Origin: Bacteroidales bacterium | GTDB taxonomy: Bacteria > Bacteroidota > Bacteroidia > Bacteroidales > Muribaculaceae | Assembly: GCA_015061005.1 (NCBI GenBank) | Contig: SUXJ01000013.1 | Span: forward strand, 1 to 64,000 | Direction of reading: 5' to 3' | Length of the DNA stretch: 64,000 nt | Shown: positions 19,489 to 30,832 of the stretch, piece after piece | Layout: each line of letters begins with the position of its first letter | How positions within the stretch are numbered: position 1 is the stretch's first letter | Notes under the pieces: generated by a model | What the model was told of the DNA's origin: nothing | Database searches by the model: none | The model's input: the letters and a program-made list of their open reading frames with translations, nothing else | Translations under genes and position numbers: made by a program

Positions 19489-19794
19489 ATGGCAATTTCA
19501 AGGATTGAACGTCATGGTAGTTGGTACTATATCTATGACGAAAGAGGGAAGAAACAGAAAACATTTCCTGACCATATTGGAATGGTACTTGGGTGGGGAA
19601 CTCGTTTTTTTATCGTTCATAAAGGCTCGTGGTACGAATTGTATGATGAAACCGGCAAGAAATACAAAACACTTCCGGACTATATAGGAACCTTTGTCAG
19701 CATTTCCGGCGAAGTTTTCATCCTGAGAAAGGGCTCATGGTTAGAAACCTACGACATGTTTGGAAAAAAGATAAATACACGCCCGGCTCGTTAA
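19489..19794 (+). CDS. small protein with three internal GSW...YD..GKK repeats
   Basis: 101 aa: RHGSWYYIYDERGKKQKTFPDHIG / HKGSWYELYDETGKKYKTLPDYIG / RKGSWLETYDMFGKKINTRPAR. Confidence 0.7.
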   Translation: MAISRIERHGSWYYIYDERGKKQKTFPDHIGMVLGWGTRFFIVHKGSWYELYDETGKKYKTLPDYIGTFVSISGEVFILRKGSWLETYDMFGKKINTRPAR

Positions 19795-19826
19795 TTTAGA
19801 AATTCACACTACTTTCTAAAAATTTT

Positions 19827-21575
19827 ATGGAAGCAACGACAATTAAGGCACTGTTTGGAAGACGCAATATTCGCTTTGTTATTCCGGCATATCAGAGAGC
19901 ATATACTTGGGAGAAAAAACAGTTCTCTCAATTTAGGGAAGACCTTCAAGATTGTGCCGGCAGTGATTATTATTTAGGCCACTTTTTGTTTGAGCAAGAA
20001 GGTGAAACCTTTTATGTCATAGACGGACAACAACGACTGACGACCGTCATTATCTTTTTTCGTGCGTTTATAAATGTTATAAATAGCAGAAAAACTGAAT
20101 GGTTAAAAACCGATAAGGCGGAATTAATTCAAGACTTGCTTTTAGATGTTTCGGACTATTATCTGAAAGACATCAGGCATAACCGACAAAAATTCGCCAC
20201 AGTTGAATACGACAATAACTTCTTTATTGATCACATCATTGAGAATCAAAATAATGTGTCAGACGATGATTTGACCTCCAAATCAAAGGCTGCAATCCAT
20301 CGGGCTTTATGCTTTTTTGAAGAGTGGCTGCAAGAATCTACGATAGATGAGATACTATCGTATGTTTCATCTTTGGAGAATGCTTCGATAACTACTTTTG
20401 TCGTGAAAGACAAATTACAGGCCTGTCAGATTTTTGCTTATCAAAACGATAGAGGCAAAAGGCTCTCTAATCTTGAAATTCTTAAAGCCTATTTCATGCT
20501 GCAGATTTACCGAACTCCATTTGACGCGCTTGAACATAAAAGCGGCATTGCTTATATAGAGCGAGCATTTGAGGAAATTTATCGCTACATTGTTTTGGTG
20601 TCTGTTGACGAAGATAGTGTTCTTGGTTATTATTGGAGAGCAATTGGTCCTAAGGGTTATTATAGTGAAAATGTTGTGCATGAGATTAAAGCATGGATTA
20701 ATGCTTGTCCCAAAGAGGAGCAATTTGAAAGGATTAAACATTTTGTCAGCGGATTATCAAAATCTTTCAAAATTGTCAATCAGATAGAGCAAGACAATAG
20801 TTTCTATACCGCCAATTTGAAAAATCTTAAGAATATGGCGATGTCATACCCCATATTGATTAAGGCAAAACTATCGAATGTGACTAAGGAAGTGTTCGAT
20901 AGAATCATTAAACTGATGGAAAACATAACTTTCCGTTCGCTGATAAGAGGAGGCAGAGCAGATATTATAAGTCGCCTCCAGCAAGTCATTCCAAAGACAA
21001 CGTCCCCCGAGGATTTTAGCCAAATGATAGATGCCGCAATTTGGAAACTAAACAACGATTGGTGGTGGGGATATTGGAGCGACAAGCAAATGCTCGAACA
21101 CCTAAAGAGCGGTTGGTTCTATGGTAATAGAGTTGATAATTATCTTTTGTGGAGATATGAACAGCACCTGTGTTCTAAAAACTATCCTAACCCCAAAATT
21201 TGCTTCTCTGACGTAATATCGAATGAAAGTATTGAGCATATTGCCCCTCAAACCCAATTTTCTCCATTAGAAAACGGCTATGGCATCTATGAAGATAAAG
21301 ACAATCCTCAGCAAGGAATAGTTTCCGGAGAATACATGAACAGTGTTGGCAATCTGATGTTAATGGCGGGAAGTCAAAACAGTTCTCTCGGCAATAAACC
21401 ATTCGCGCAGAAATTAAAGGTTTATGGCAGTGATAATTTATTGTACCAGCAAAAAGAGATTATTGATTTTATTGAAGACAAGGATAATCCGATATGGGAT
21501 AAAGATTGTATAAAAAGGCGACGTGATAAAATCATTCAAGCAGCAAAAGAAATCTGGAGTTTAGATAACATATAA
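19827..21575 (+). CDS. DUF262/DUF1524 (GmrSD-like) protein, putative type IV restriction/defence nuclease
   Basis: 582 aa; IPAYQRAYTWE, VIDGQQRLTTV (DUF262), C-terminal SIEHIAPQ...NSVGNLMLMAGSQNSSLGNKPF (DUF1524 HNH-type). Confidence 0.85.
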   Translation: MEATTIKALFGRRNIRFVIPAYQRAYTWEKKQFSQFREDLQDCAGSDYYLGHFLFEQEGETFYVIDGQQRLTTVIIFFRAFINVINSRKTEWLKTDKAELIQDLLLDVSDYYLKDIRHNRQKFATVEYDNNFFIDHIIENQNNVSDDDLTSKSKAAIHRALCFFEEWLQESTIDEILSYVSSLENASITTFVVKDKLQACQIFAYQNDRGKRLSNLEILKAYFMLQIYRTPFDALEHKSGIAYIERAFEEIYRYIVLVSVDEDSVLGYYWRAIGPKGYYSENVVHEIKAWINACPKEEQFERIKHFVSGLSKSFKIVNQIEQDNSFYTANLKNLKNMAMSYPILIKAKLSNVTKEVFDRIIKLMENITFRSLIRGGRADIISRLQQVIPKTTSPEDFSQMIDAAIWKLNNDWWWGYWSDKQMLEHLKSGWFYGNRVDNYLLWRYEQHLCSKNYPNPKICFSDVISNESIEHIAPQTQFSPLENGYGIYEDKDNPQQGIVSGEYMNSVGNLMLMAGSQNSSLGNKPFAQKLKVYGSDNLLYQQKEIIDFIEDKDNPIWDKDCIKRRRDKIIQAAKEIWSLDNI

Positions 21576-21625
21576 ATCCATACCATACAGGCGAAACCTT
21601 GTATCGACCTTAGTCATCTGAACGG

Positions 21626-21666
21626 AAAAAAGAACTGCTCCGGGATAGTTCCGGGCAGCTCTTTTT
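21626..21666. terminator. hairpin terminator between convergent genes
   Basis: AAAAAGAACTGCtCCGGgatagttCCGGgCAGcTCTTTTT. Confidence 0.75.
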
Positions 21667-21695
21667 CTGTGCAGTTATTTCGTGTGGGGAAATCT

Positions 21696-22328
21696 TTAGA
21701 AGAGATAGGCTATCTTAACGTTCCATCCGCGCATTCGTGCACTGTAATTTTCGAGCAACGAGGTGCGCAGGCTGTAGGTCACGGCCCAGCTGTAGCCGAA
21801 GCTTGCTTGCCAATTGCGCATTATTTCAAGTCCGAAGCCGCAACTCAGGGCAACGTCGCCACCGCTGAATTTGAACGCACTTGAACCGGCGCGATTGTGG
21901 CTGCTGTGACCAACTTGAATGTTAAAATCAGGTCCGCCGTAAATGAACGGTGCCAAATAGTCCTCAAATCCTTGAAGCTTCGTCCACTTGAAGCGGAGGT
22001 GAAGCGGAATGTGAAGATTATGAATCATCACTCGTTCGTTGCCGTAGCCTTGTAGCCCCCAAATCGGTTTCTCCCCGAGGTTTACTTTGCCTCCGGTTGC
22101 ACTATAACCGATTCCGAAATCTATACCCAAGCCGAAATTTGTAAAAATGAATTCACATTCCAATCCGGCTGCGGGGTTCGTTGTAGAGGAGGTCCCGACA
22201 ATGGTTTGCTTAAAAGTCATGTCGGTGAAGTTCGCACCGATCTTCGGACCGTAGCGAAATTGCGCCGAGGCACTCAACGTTGCTGCGAGAGCCATGACTG
22301 ATAAAGCTAACGAGCGGAGTTTCTTCAT
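21696..22328 (-). CDS. outer membrane beta-barrel (porin-family) protein
   Basis: Start at ATG 22328 gives signal peptide MKKLRSLALSVMALAATLSASAQFRYGPKIGANFTDM; the longer ORF start would overlap eno. Confidence 0.75.
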   Translation of the reverse strand: MKKLRSLALSVMALAATLSASAQFRYGPKIGANFTDMTFKQTIVGTSSTTNPAAGLECEFIFTNFGLGIDFGIGYSATGGKVNLGEKPIWGLQGYGNERVMIHNLHIPLHLRFKWTKLQGFEDYLAPFIYGGPDFNIQVGHSSHNRAGSSAFKFSGGDVALSCGFGLEIMRNWQASFGYSWAVTYSLRTSLLENYSARMRGWNVKIAYLF

Positions 22329-22356
22329 TGATTTCCGAGTGAAATGTTGCGATTGA

Positions 22357-23685
<1,329 letters not shown>

Positions 23686-23718
23686 TTATGATTGTAATAT
23701 TAGGTTTGTTATATCGCG

Positions 23719-23750
23719 CAAAATTAACAATTTTCTCGCAATTAGACAAA
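23719..23750 (-). promoter_or_regulatory. eno promoter, -33/-7
   Basis: Minus strand TTTG - 20 nt - TAATTTTG. Confidence 0.65.
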
Positions 23751-23768
23751 TTTCCACAAAAATAAGAT

Positions 23769-23798
23769 GAGGCACTCAATTTTCAGATTGAGCGCCTC
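23769..23798. terminator. hairpin terminator downstream of rubrerythrin
   Basis: GAGGCacTCAATtttcagATTGAgcGCCTC. Confidence 0.6.
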
Positions 23799-23815
23799 TC
23801 TATTATTGTGGTTAA

Positions 23816-24394
23816 TTAGTAGTTATTCTTCTTTACTTCGAAGTAGGCTTGGGGGTGCAGACATGCGGGACATGCGCCGGGGGCTTCGGTGCCCGTGTGG
23901 GTATATCCGCAGTTGCGGCACTGCCAAATTACTTCTTCGTCTTTCTTGAATACTTTGCCGTTTTCAACGTTTGCAAGCAGTGCCAAGTAGCGTTCTTCGT
24001 GACCTTTTTCGGCTTCAGCTATCTTGCGATACATCTGAGCGATTGCAGGGAAGCCTTCGGCATCGGCGATTTCTGCGAAACGCGGATAGTCGGCTGTCCA
24101 TTCTTCGTTTTCGCCGGCAGCGGCAGCCTTGAGGTTTTCGGCAGTGGTGCCGATTACTCCGGCGGGGTAGCATGCGGTGATTTCAACCATGCCGCCTTCC
24201 AGCCACTTAAACATGCGCTTGGCGTGTTCTTTTTCTTGGTCTGCGGTTTCTGTAAAGATTGCTGCAATCTGTTCGAAACCTTCTTTTTTAGCTTGGCTTG
24301 CAAAGTAAGTGTAACGCATTCTTGCCTGAGATTCTCCGGCAAATGAGGTGAGAAGATTCTTCTCGGTCTGGGTTCCTTTTACGCTTTTTCCCAT
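23816..24394 (-). CDS. rubrerythrin
   Basis: 192 aa; [23 protein letters not shown]-terminal rubredoxin-like [30 protein letters not shown]. Confidence 0.95.
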   Translation of the reverse strand: MGKSVKGTQTEKNLLTSFAGESQARMRYTYFASQAKKEGFEQIAAIFTETADQEKEHAKRMFKWLEGGMVEITACYPAGVIGTTAENLKAAAAGENEEWTADYPRFAEIADAEGFPAIAQMYRKIAEAEKGHEERYLALLANVENGKVFKKDEEVIWQCRNCGYTHTGTEAPGACPACLHPQAYFEVKKNNY

Positions 24395-24421
24395 AGTATA
24401 TAATTCGTTTAAAAGTTAATG

Positions 24422-24802
24422 TTATAATTCAGTTTTCCAAAGTCCGTGAAGGTTGCAATATTCGTAAACCGCAACCGGTTTTCCGGAGCAAACGCATATT
24501 TCTGCTTCGGGCTTGCCGTCGTGGGGTAGGTCGATGCGAATGCCGCCGTTTTCCATCTCCACGTAGATAAACGCAATGTGGTGTTCTTCCGACATGGGGT
24601 GAGTAACGCTGCCCACTTCCACTTTGATTTTGCAATCACTGATGCGAGTAACCACGGGCACGTGCTTTTCGCCGCTTGCGTCAACGGTGTTGGGCACCAG
24701 TTCTTCCATCTGTTTGCCGCAGCACACTACCGGAACGCCCGAGTCAACTACTTTTGCTATTACATTGCCACATACCGGGCATTTATAAAATTTTACTGCC
24801 AT
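24422..24802 (-). CDS. desulfoferrodoxin / superoxide reductase
   Basis: Start at ATG 24802 (MAVKFYKCPVCGNVIAKVVDSG...); CNLHGLW C-terminus; SEEHHIAFI. Confidence 0.92.
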   Translation of the reverse strand: MAVKFYKCPVCGNVIAKVVDSGVPVVCCGKQMEELVPNTVDASGEKHVPVVTRISDCKIKVEVGSVTHPMSEEHHIAFIYVEMENGGIRIDLPHDGKPEAEICVCSGKPVAVYEYCNLHGLWKTEL

Positions 24803-24959
24803 AATATTATCTTTAGTTATTAAGTGAAACAAGTTTGATTAAGTTTTTCCTTTGCAAAAGTATTAAAAAGAAAAATAGTTTCAAAATAATTTTTGTGGAA
24901 AAAATTATTTTTGGGCAGACTTAAATTTATTTAACTAAAAAGCAGCAAATAGAGCTCGA

Positions 24960-25430
24960 TTAAAAACTCAGGCAGAAATGCTGAAATGGAAGTCCGGTTC
25001 GGCGAACGGCGATTATGCTCTTGCCGTTGCTGAAGGTCATGGCATCATCTGGAATGTCGGTGCAACCCATGCTATACGCAATTTTTGCATCGGAGGGAAT
25101 AGCCCCTTCGGTCAAAACAACAAAATCGGCTGCCAACGGAGTGTCAACAAACTGCGCGTGAGGTGCGGCGGCGGCAATACTCGCCATGATACTTGGCGAC
25201 GATTCTCCGATAAGGCATATTGTTTGAGGCCGAAAATAGTTGATTACGCGAAACAGGCATCGTGCTTGTCGTTCGGTGATTTCGTTCTTGAAACAATAAT
25301 AGTGCAAGCGTTCGCGCAAGACTCGAGTAATGAAGTAGAAAGCAAATGGCGAATGAACCGAGTAGCCGCGCCCGACTCTGTAACGTTTCAGTCGGCGCAG
25401 CGGAAATGATACGATTCTCCTGATTTTCAC
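24960..25430 (-). CDS. short SAM-methyltransferase-related protein (N-terminal region recognisable only)
   Basis: 156 aa; RGYSVHSPFAFYFITRVLRE resembles N-terminus of Bacteroidetes class I MTase-like proteins; overlaps the yfhO-like gene by 4 bp. Confidence 0.45.
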   Translation of the reverse strand: MKIRRIVSFPLRRLKRYRVGRGYSVHSPFAFYFITRVLRERLHYYCFKNEITERQARCLFRVINYFRPQTICLIGESSPSIMASIAAAAPHAQFVDTPLAADFVVLTEGAIPSDAKIAYSMGCTDIPDDAMTFSNGKSIIAVRRTGLPFQHFCLSF

Positions 25431-27901
25431 TTCTTGCGGCGTGTTAGTCGGGTGATGATTCCGGCTGCTAAGGTTAGATAAACGAGAATGATGGCAACGT
25501 AAGCCAGGGAGTTGGTCGCTGCGATGCTTCCGGGTCGGAATTCCATGACGATAGTGTGTTCCCCCGCCGGAATCTGTACGGCTCGCAAAATATAGTTCAC
25601 ACGCCCAATCTTGGTCGGCAGACCATCAATCGTGGCATTCCAGCCCCAAGGGAAATATACCTCGGAAAATACGGCTATGCCTCCGTTCTGGCTGTTTGAT
25701 TTGTATTTCAAACGAGCCGGGGCATAATCGGTCAGCTCAATATAATCATCGGGGTGCACAGGTGCGGGCTGACCTCCAAGTATCTCTTCAAATTTTCTAT
25801 CCGCAACGGCTTGATACGACGGGTCTATCTCCGAAATAGAGGCAATCTCATCATCGGGTGAATCAACGTAGTCAATTTCTTCAATGAACCATGCGTTGCC
25901 CAATGCATAGTCATTCATCACCGGAGGCTCATTGGGGTCGGTGATGAAATATTTTGTGTTGAGCATATTGACCCCTGAAAGGAATGCCGGATTGTCGGGC
26001 GACGTCAGGCAGCGGTCAATGAAGTCTTGATAGCGAGTGAGCTTTGCTGCGTGATAGCCGCCTATCGACTTGTGGAAGTAACACGTTTGCAAGTCGTTGA
26101 AATTAGCCGCATTCAGTACTCTGAAGTGCGCATCCGGGTCGTCAAGGATAAATTTATCGGCAGCGGAGGGTGTGAACGATTTTGCAACTGCAGGAGTCTT
26201 AAAGTCGTCGGAATCAAGATAGCGCTTATTGACAGTGAAAAGGTCAATGGCAACGAGTGCGCCCAAGCAGAGCAACCCGATAGTTGACGATAGCTTTTTG
26301 CCGGCCATCACCCATACTGCTCCTGCACCTAATACCAAAAATAGCAGAGAGCGAAGCGCATCGGAGCGCACGAGCCCGAGGCGTATGGATTCGACGGCAT
26401 TGGCGGCTTCGGGGTAATATGCCATGTTGAAGCCTTGAGGTAGATATCCCATTTGCTCATACATGGTGAGGCGCATATCGTCGCCTTCTGTCATGACGGC
26501 ATCTCCCCAAACAGAAGGTGCCATAATGCTTATAAGGCATATCAATGCACAAATGCCGAAACTTATGATTAGAGGTCGGAGCATTTTCGTGCGATTTTCG
26601 CTGCATATAATTTCGCGCAGTCCGAGCATTGCGAGAAGTGGAATAGTGAACTCTGCAATGACGAGTATCGACTCGACTGTGCGGAATTTCGAATACATTG
26701 GCACAAAGTCAATGAATAAGTCCGTGAACCACTGCATGTTTCGTCCCCATGCCAAGAAAATCGACAGCAGTGTAAGCACCACTAACGCCCATTTCGCTGG
26801 GCCGCGGACGGCGATTGCTCCGAATAGGGCTAAGGCAAATATTATGGCTCCTACGTATACCGGACCGCTTGTGCCCTCCGCTCCGCCAAAGTAGGGGCTG
26901 AATAGTTGCAGCAATGTCATTTCGCCCGTGCGGTCGGCGCGCATCAATTTTCTGCCCTCGTCGGTATCGGCAAGCGATGAGCCCGATTCTCCGCCCTTAA
27001 TGTTGGGAATGAGGAGCGACAAGGTTTCCGCTTTTTCGTAGGAATATTGCGTTATATAGTCACGGTCAAGTCCGTTGGTCTCGTTTTTGCTGTCCACTTC
27101 GTCGTGTGTCAGTTCCGAGTGACCGCCGCGAATCGTTTCATGGGAATACTTATAAGTATGGTATAAGGTTGGAGCATTAGCGGCAACCGCCAAGAGCATC
27201 GCACCGCAAAATATGGCAAGGTTCACGCCCCATTGTTTCATGCGCTTTTCTTTATATGCTTCAATCCCATAGGCAATTATAAAGCCGGCCATAACCCATG
27301 AGAAGTAATAACTCATTTGCACATGATTGCTCGCAATCTGAAGCATCATAAACAAGGCGGCGATGCCGGCGCCTAACAGCCGACGACCTCTGAACAACCA
27401 AATCAGTCCGGCAATAGTGGGTGGCACGTAAGCCAAAGTGACAAATTTCCAAATATGTCCGGCACCTATGATTATTATGTAATATGAGCTGAGCCCCCAA
27501 GCGATTGCTCCAATCAGCGAAATTCGCGGCTTCATTTTTATTGCCATGAGCATGATGAACATGCCCAACATCATCATTGCGAGCAGATTGGCGGGAGATG
27601 GCAGAAATAGTCCGTAGGCTCGTGTTATCCACGAAAATAGATGCGTCGACGGGTAGTCAGGTGATATTTGAAATGCCGGCATACCGCCGAACAATGAGTT
27701 TGTCCACCATGCTTTCTCTCCGGTCTCCGCTTCGTGAACTTGCAGTTCATGGCTGTTGGCCATACCTTGCTGCATGTCATGTTGTTGCAGCACTTTCCCT
27801 TCAAAAGCATCAGGATAGAAATAGACCGAACTTATACCGGCGATAATGATGACGGAGAGGATAATGCCGATAAAACTGCGATTTTGCAAAAGTTGCTTCA
27901 T
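25427..27901 (-). CDS. YfhO-family membrane protein
   Basis: 824 aa, multiple TM helices, C-terminal VYFPWGWNATIDGLPTKIGRVNYILRAVQIPAGEHTIVMEFRP. Confidence 0.85.
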   Translation of the reverse strand: MKQLLQNRSFIGIILSVIIIAGISSVYFYPDAFEGKVLQQHDMQQGMANSHELQVHEAETGEKAWWTNSLFGGMPAFQISPDYPSTHLFSWITRAYGLFLPSPANLLAMMMLGMFIMLMAIKMKPRISLIGAIAWGLSSYYIIIIGAGHIWKFVTLAYVPPTIAGLIWLFRGRRLLGAGIAALFMMLQIASNHVQMSYYFSWVMAGFIIAYGIEAYKEKRMKQWGVNLAIFCGAMLLAVAANAPTLYHTYKYSHETIRGGHSELTHDEVDSKNETNGLDRDYITQYSYEKAETLSLLIPNIKGGESGSSLADTDEGRKLMRADRTGEMTLLQLFSPYFGGAEGTSGPVYVGAIIFALALFGAIAVRGPAKWALVVLTLLSIFLAWGRNMQWFTDLFIDFVPMYSKFRTVESILVIAEFTIPLLAMLGLREIICSENRTKMLRPLIISFGICALICLISIMAPSVWGDAVMTEGDDMRLTMYEQMGYLPQGFNMAYYPEAANAVESIRLGLVRSDALRSLLFLVLGAGAVWVMAGKKLSSTIGLLCLGALVAIDLFTVNKRYLDSDDFKTPAVAKSFTPSAADKFILDDPDAHFRVLNAANFNDLQTCYFHKSIGGYHAAKLTRYQDFIDRCLTSPDNPAFLSGVNMLNTKYFITDPNEPPVMNDYALGNAWFIEEIDYVDSPDDEIASISEIDPSYQAVADRKFEEILGGQPAPVHPDDYIELTDYAPARLKYKSNSQNGGIAVFSEVYFPWGWNATIDGLPTKIGRVNYILRAVQIPAGEHTIVMEFRPGSIAATNSLAYVAIILVYLTLAAGIITRLTRRKK

Positions 27902-28975
27902 TTATAGGTATTTTTCGCCGAGAGTTTGGCTTACATCATTAACGTATTGTTTGATTTTTTGCTCGTTCGACATCGGACAAATGAGCAGCACGTCGTCGGT
28001 GTCGGCCACAATGTAATCTTTCAGCCCGTCAACCACGATAATTTTCTTCGGATTGCTCTCCGAAAATACGCAGCCGGACGTGTCGTAGCTCATTATGGCA
28101 CATTCTTGAGTGACATTGCCCATACGATTCTTCGGCGAGTGCTCATAAAGTGCGCCCCATGTGCCCAAGTCGCTCCAACCCGGGTCAACTTCCTCAACAT
28201 ATACGTTGGTGGCTTTTTCCATCAGTGCATAATCTATGGAAATGCAAGGACAAGCCGGGAATGCCTCGTTGATAAACGCTGCTTCCTTGTCTGTGCAATA
28301 GATGCCGGGCTCAGCCTCAAAGCGGCGAGCAATTTCCGGACAATGCTCCTCAAGACCTTGAAGCAGTGCCTTCCCGGACCAAATGAACACTCCCGAGTTC
28401 CACAAGAACTCTCCGGAGTTGAAAAATATCTTGGCGAGTTCAAGGTTGGGCTTTTCAGTAAACGTTTTAACGCGATTAATGTTCGCGGTTGCCGGAGCTC
28501 CGGATTGAATATAGCCGTAATTTATCTCGGGACGCGAGGGCTTTATCCCAAGAGTGAGCAATGCCGAATTGGACTCAACGAACTCAAAGCCTCTTTCAAT
28601 GGCTTCAAGGAAGACGCGTTCGCGAGTAATCAAATGATCCGACGGCATAACGGCGATTGACGCTTCTGGGTCAAGTGCGAGAATATGGTGAGTTGCCCAA
28701 GCAATACAGGGTGCGGTGTTGCGTCGGGTGGGCTCGAGCAAGATGTTTTCTTCCTTGACGTCCGGCAATTGCTGCGAAATCAGCGGAGCGTATTCCGCAT
28801 TGGTTATGAAGATAATCCGCTCGGCAGGCACCAAGGGCAATATGCGGTCGTAGGTCATCTGCAACAAAGTCCGCCCCGTACCCATAAAATCCAAAAACTG
28901 TTTCGGACGATAGGAACGCGACGCCGGCCAGAATCTTGAACCGACTCCGCCACACATTATTACACAGTATCTCAT
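27902..28975 (-). CDS. manC: mannose-1-phosphate guanylyltransferase
   Basis: 357 aa; MCGGVGSRFWPASRSYRPKQFLDFMGTGRTLLQMTYDR, FTEKPNLELAKIFFNSGEFLWNSGVF. Confidence 0.93.
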   Translation of the reverse strand: MRYCVIMCGGVGSRFWPASRSYRPKQFLDFMGTGRTLLQMTYDRILPLVPAERIIFITNAEYAPLISQQLPDVKEENILLEPTRRNTAPCIAWATHHILALDPEASIAVMPSDHLITRERVFLEAIERGFEFVESNSALLTLGIKPSRPEINYGYIQSGAPATANINRVKTFTEKPNLELAKIFFNSGEFLWNSGVFIWSGKALLQGLEEHCPEIARRFEAEPGIYCTDKEAAFINEAFPACPCISIDYALMEKATNVYVEEVDPGWSDLGTWGALYEHSPKNRMGNVTQECAIMSYDTSGCVFSESNPKKIIVVDGLKDYIVADTDDVLLICPMSNEQKIKQYVNDVSQTLGEKYL

Positions 28976-29096
28976 ATCGAATTTTGACTAATTTTCTGCA
29001 AATATACAAAGAACTCCCGTAAAAATGACACCTTTTTCAAAATAATCCCTAAATTTGCACAAACATCTACTAATTATTCAGTGAAACGCCGTTGCC

Positions 29097-29885
29097 ATGG
29101 ATTTAAGTTTTGACATTTCATTAATCGAGGGGTACACAAGTGCGTCTCAGATTGCGAGGGTGTTGACCGAAGACTGGTTTGAACGCAACATGTATTGCCC
29201 GGTGTGTGGAAACTATATTCTCAAAAGGGCTGATGCTAATGCGCCCGTTAAAGACTATGTTTGTGAGCATTGCAAATCACAATATGAACTCAAGAGCAAA
29301 AGAGATAATACAAATGATTTTACTAAAAAGGTGAGTGATGGCGCTTACCATACGATGATTAAGCGGATTAACTCTCTCGATAATCCGAGTTTCTTTTTCA
29401 TGCACTATAAAGATAACAAAGTAAGAAGCCTCATTGTTGTCCCGAATTGCTTTTTTGTTCCGGAAATCGTAGAAGATAGGCGTCCGTTAGTGGGGGGCGC
29501 ACGTCGAGCCGGATGGGTTGGGTGTAATATCTTGCTCGGCAGAGTACCTGAATTTGCAAAAATTCCGATTATATCAGATGGCGTAGTCTTGAACCCGCAA
29601 AATGTGCGCGAAGAGTATAACAGAGTCTTTTCGTTGCAAACCGGTGGGGTGGAGAGTCGTGGTTGGCTCATAGATATAATGAGATGCGTGCAGCGATTGG
29701 ATTCAACCTTCACGTTAAGGCAAATGTATGATTTCGTTGATGAACTAAGCCTGAAGTATCCGTCAAATCGCAATATTAAAGCCAAAATACGCCAGCAACT
29801 CCAATTTTTAAGAGATAAAGGGTTTGTGGATTTCACGGCGCGCGGATGCTATAAAAAGATTGAAAGCACTTTAAAAATAAACTAA
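29097..29885 (+). CDS. DpnI-family methyl-directed restriction endonuclease
   Basis: 262 aa; ARVLTEDWFERNMYCPVCGNYILKR...CEHCKSQYELKSK..., ARRAGWVGCNI, SRGWLIDIMRCVQ, IRQQLQFLRDKGFVDFTARGCYKKI match remembered DpnI sequence along most of the length. Confidence 0.9.
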   Translation: MDLSFDISLIEGYTSASQIARVLTEDWFERNMYCPVCGNYILKRADANAPVKDYVCEHCKSQYELKSKRDNTNDFTKKVSDGAYHTMIKRINSLDNPSFFFMHYKDNKVRSLIVVPNCFFVPEIVEDRRPLVGGARRAGWVGCNILLGRVPEFAKIPIISDGVVLNPQNVREEYNRVFSLQTGGVESRGWLIDIMRCVQRLDSTFTLRQMYDFVDELSLKYPSNRNIKAKIRQQLQFLRDKGFVDFTARGCYKKIESTLKIN

Positions 29886-29906
29886 CAATAAAATCACTGA
29901 TAAATT

Positions 29907-30728
29907 ATGAAAAGAGAAGAACTGATTGCAAACATTGCTCGTAAGGGCTCATTTCTGTGTGTGGGTCTTGATCCCGACATCAAAAAAATTCCGCCTCATC
30001 TGCTTGACAAGGAAAATCCGTTGCTCGAATTTTGCAAGGCAATAGTAGATGCCACTGCCCCTTACTGTGTGGCCTACAAGCCGAATCTGGCATTTTTTGA
30101 AAGTCAGGGTGTTCAAGGATGGATTGCGATTGAAGAAACCGTTAAATATATACGCGAAAAGTATCCCGACCAATTCATCATCGCCGATGCAAAACGTGGC
30201 GATATAGGCAATACCTCGACCATGTATGCTCGCGCTGCATTCGATCATCTCGGCGTTGATGCCATCACCGTTGCGCCCTATATGGGCAGTGACTCCGTCA
30301 AGCCCTTCCTCGGCTATGAAGGCAAATGGGTGGTCCTTTTGGCTCTCACTTCCAATCCCGGCAGCAAAGACTTCCAATTTTCAACCGATGCCTCCGGCGA
30401 ACGCCTCTTCGAAAAAGTTATCAAGACTTCGCAAGAATGGGCTTCTGAAGAAGAAATGATGTACGTGGTGGGTGCCACTCAAGGCTCAATGTTTCAAGAC
30501 ATTCGCCGTGTCGCACCCAAGTCGTTCCTCCTCGTCCCCGGCGTGGGAGCTCAAGGCGGTTCGCTTGAAGAGGTGTGTCGCTACGGCATGCTCCCCAATG
30601 GCGAATGTGGCCTGTTGGTCAACAGTTCTCGCGCCATAATCTATGCATCTTCGGGCACTGATTTTGCTGACGCGGCAGGCGCTGCAGCGGCTCAACTTGC
30701 ATCGGAAATGAAAGCGCTGATATGTTAA
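29907..30728 (+). CDS. pyrF: orotidine 5'-phosphate decarboxylase
   Basis: 273 aa; [34 protein letters not shown]. Confidence 0.95.
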   Translation: MKREELIANIARKGSFLCVGLDPDIKKIPPHLLDKENPLLEFCKAIVDATAPYCVAYKPNLAFFESQGVQGWIAIEETVKYIREKYPDQFIIADAKRGDIGNTSTMYARAAFDHLGVDAITVAPYMGSDSVKPFLGYEGKWVVLLALTSNPGSKDFQFSTDASGERLFEKVIKTSQEWASEEEMMYVVGATQGSMFQDIRRVAPKSFLLVPGVGAQGGSLEEVCRYGMLPNGECGLLVNSSRAIIYASSGTDFADAAGAAAAQLASEMKALIC

Positions 30729-30832
30729 AAATGCGATAAAATGCACTCCGTATCAAAAAAAATTCTTAAATTTGACCGCTTTAAAAGAACTATAAACCAA
30801 TATAATTAATCTTATTTAACCAATCTTCTATC

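Noticed and set aside
27926-28660. 244-aa plus-strand ORF inside manC
   Set aside because: Antisense to manC, no domain, C/H-rich composition.
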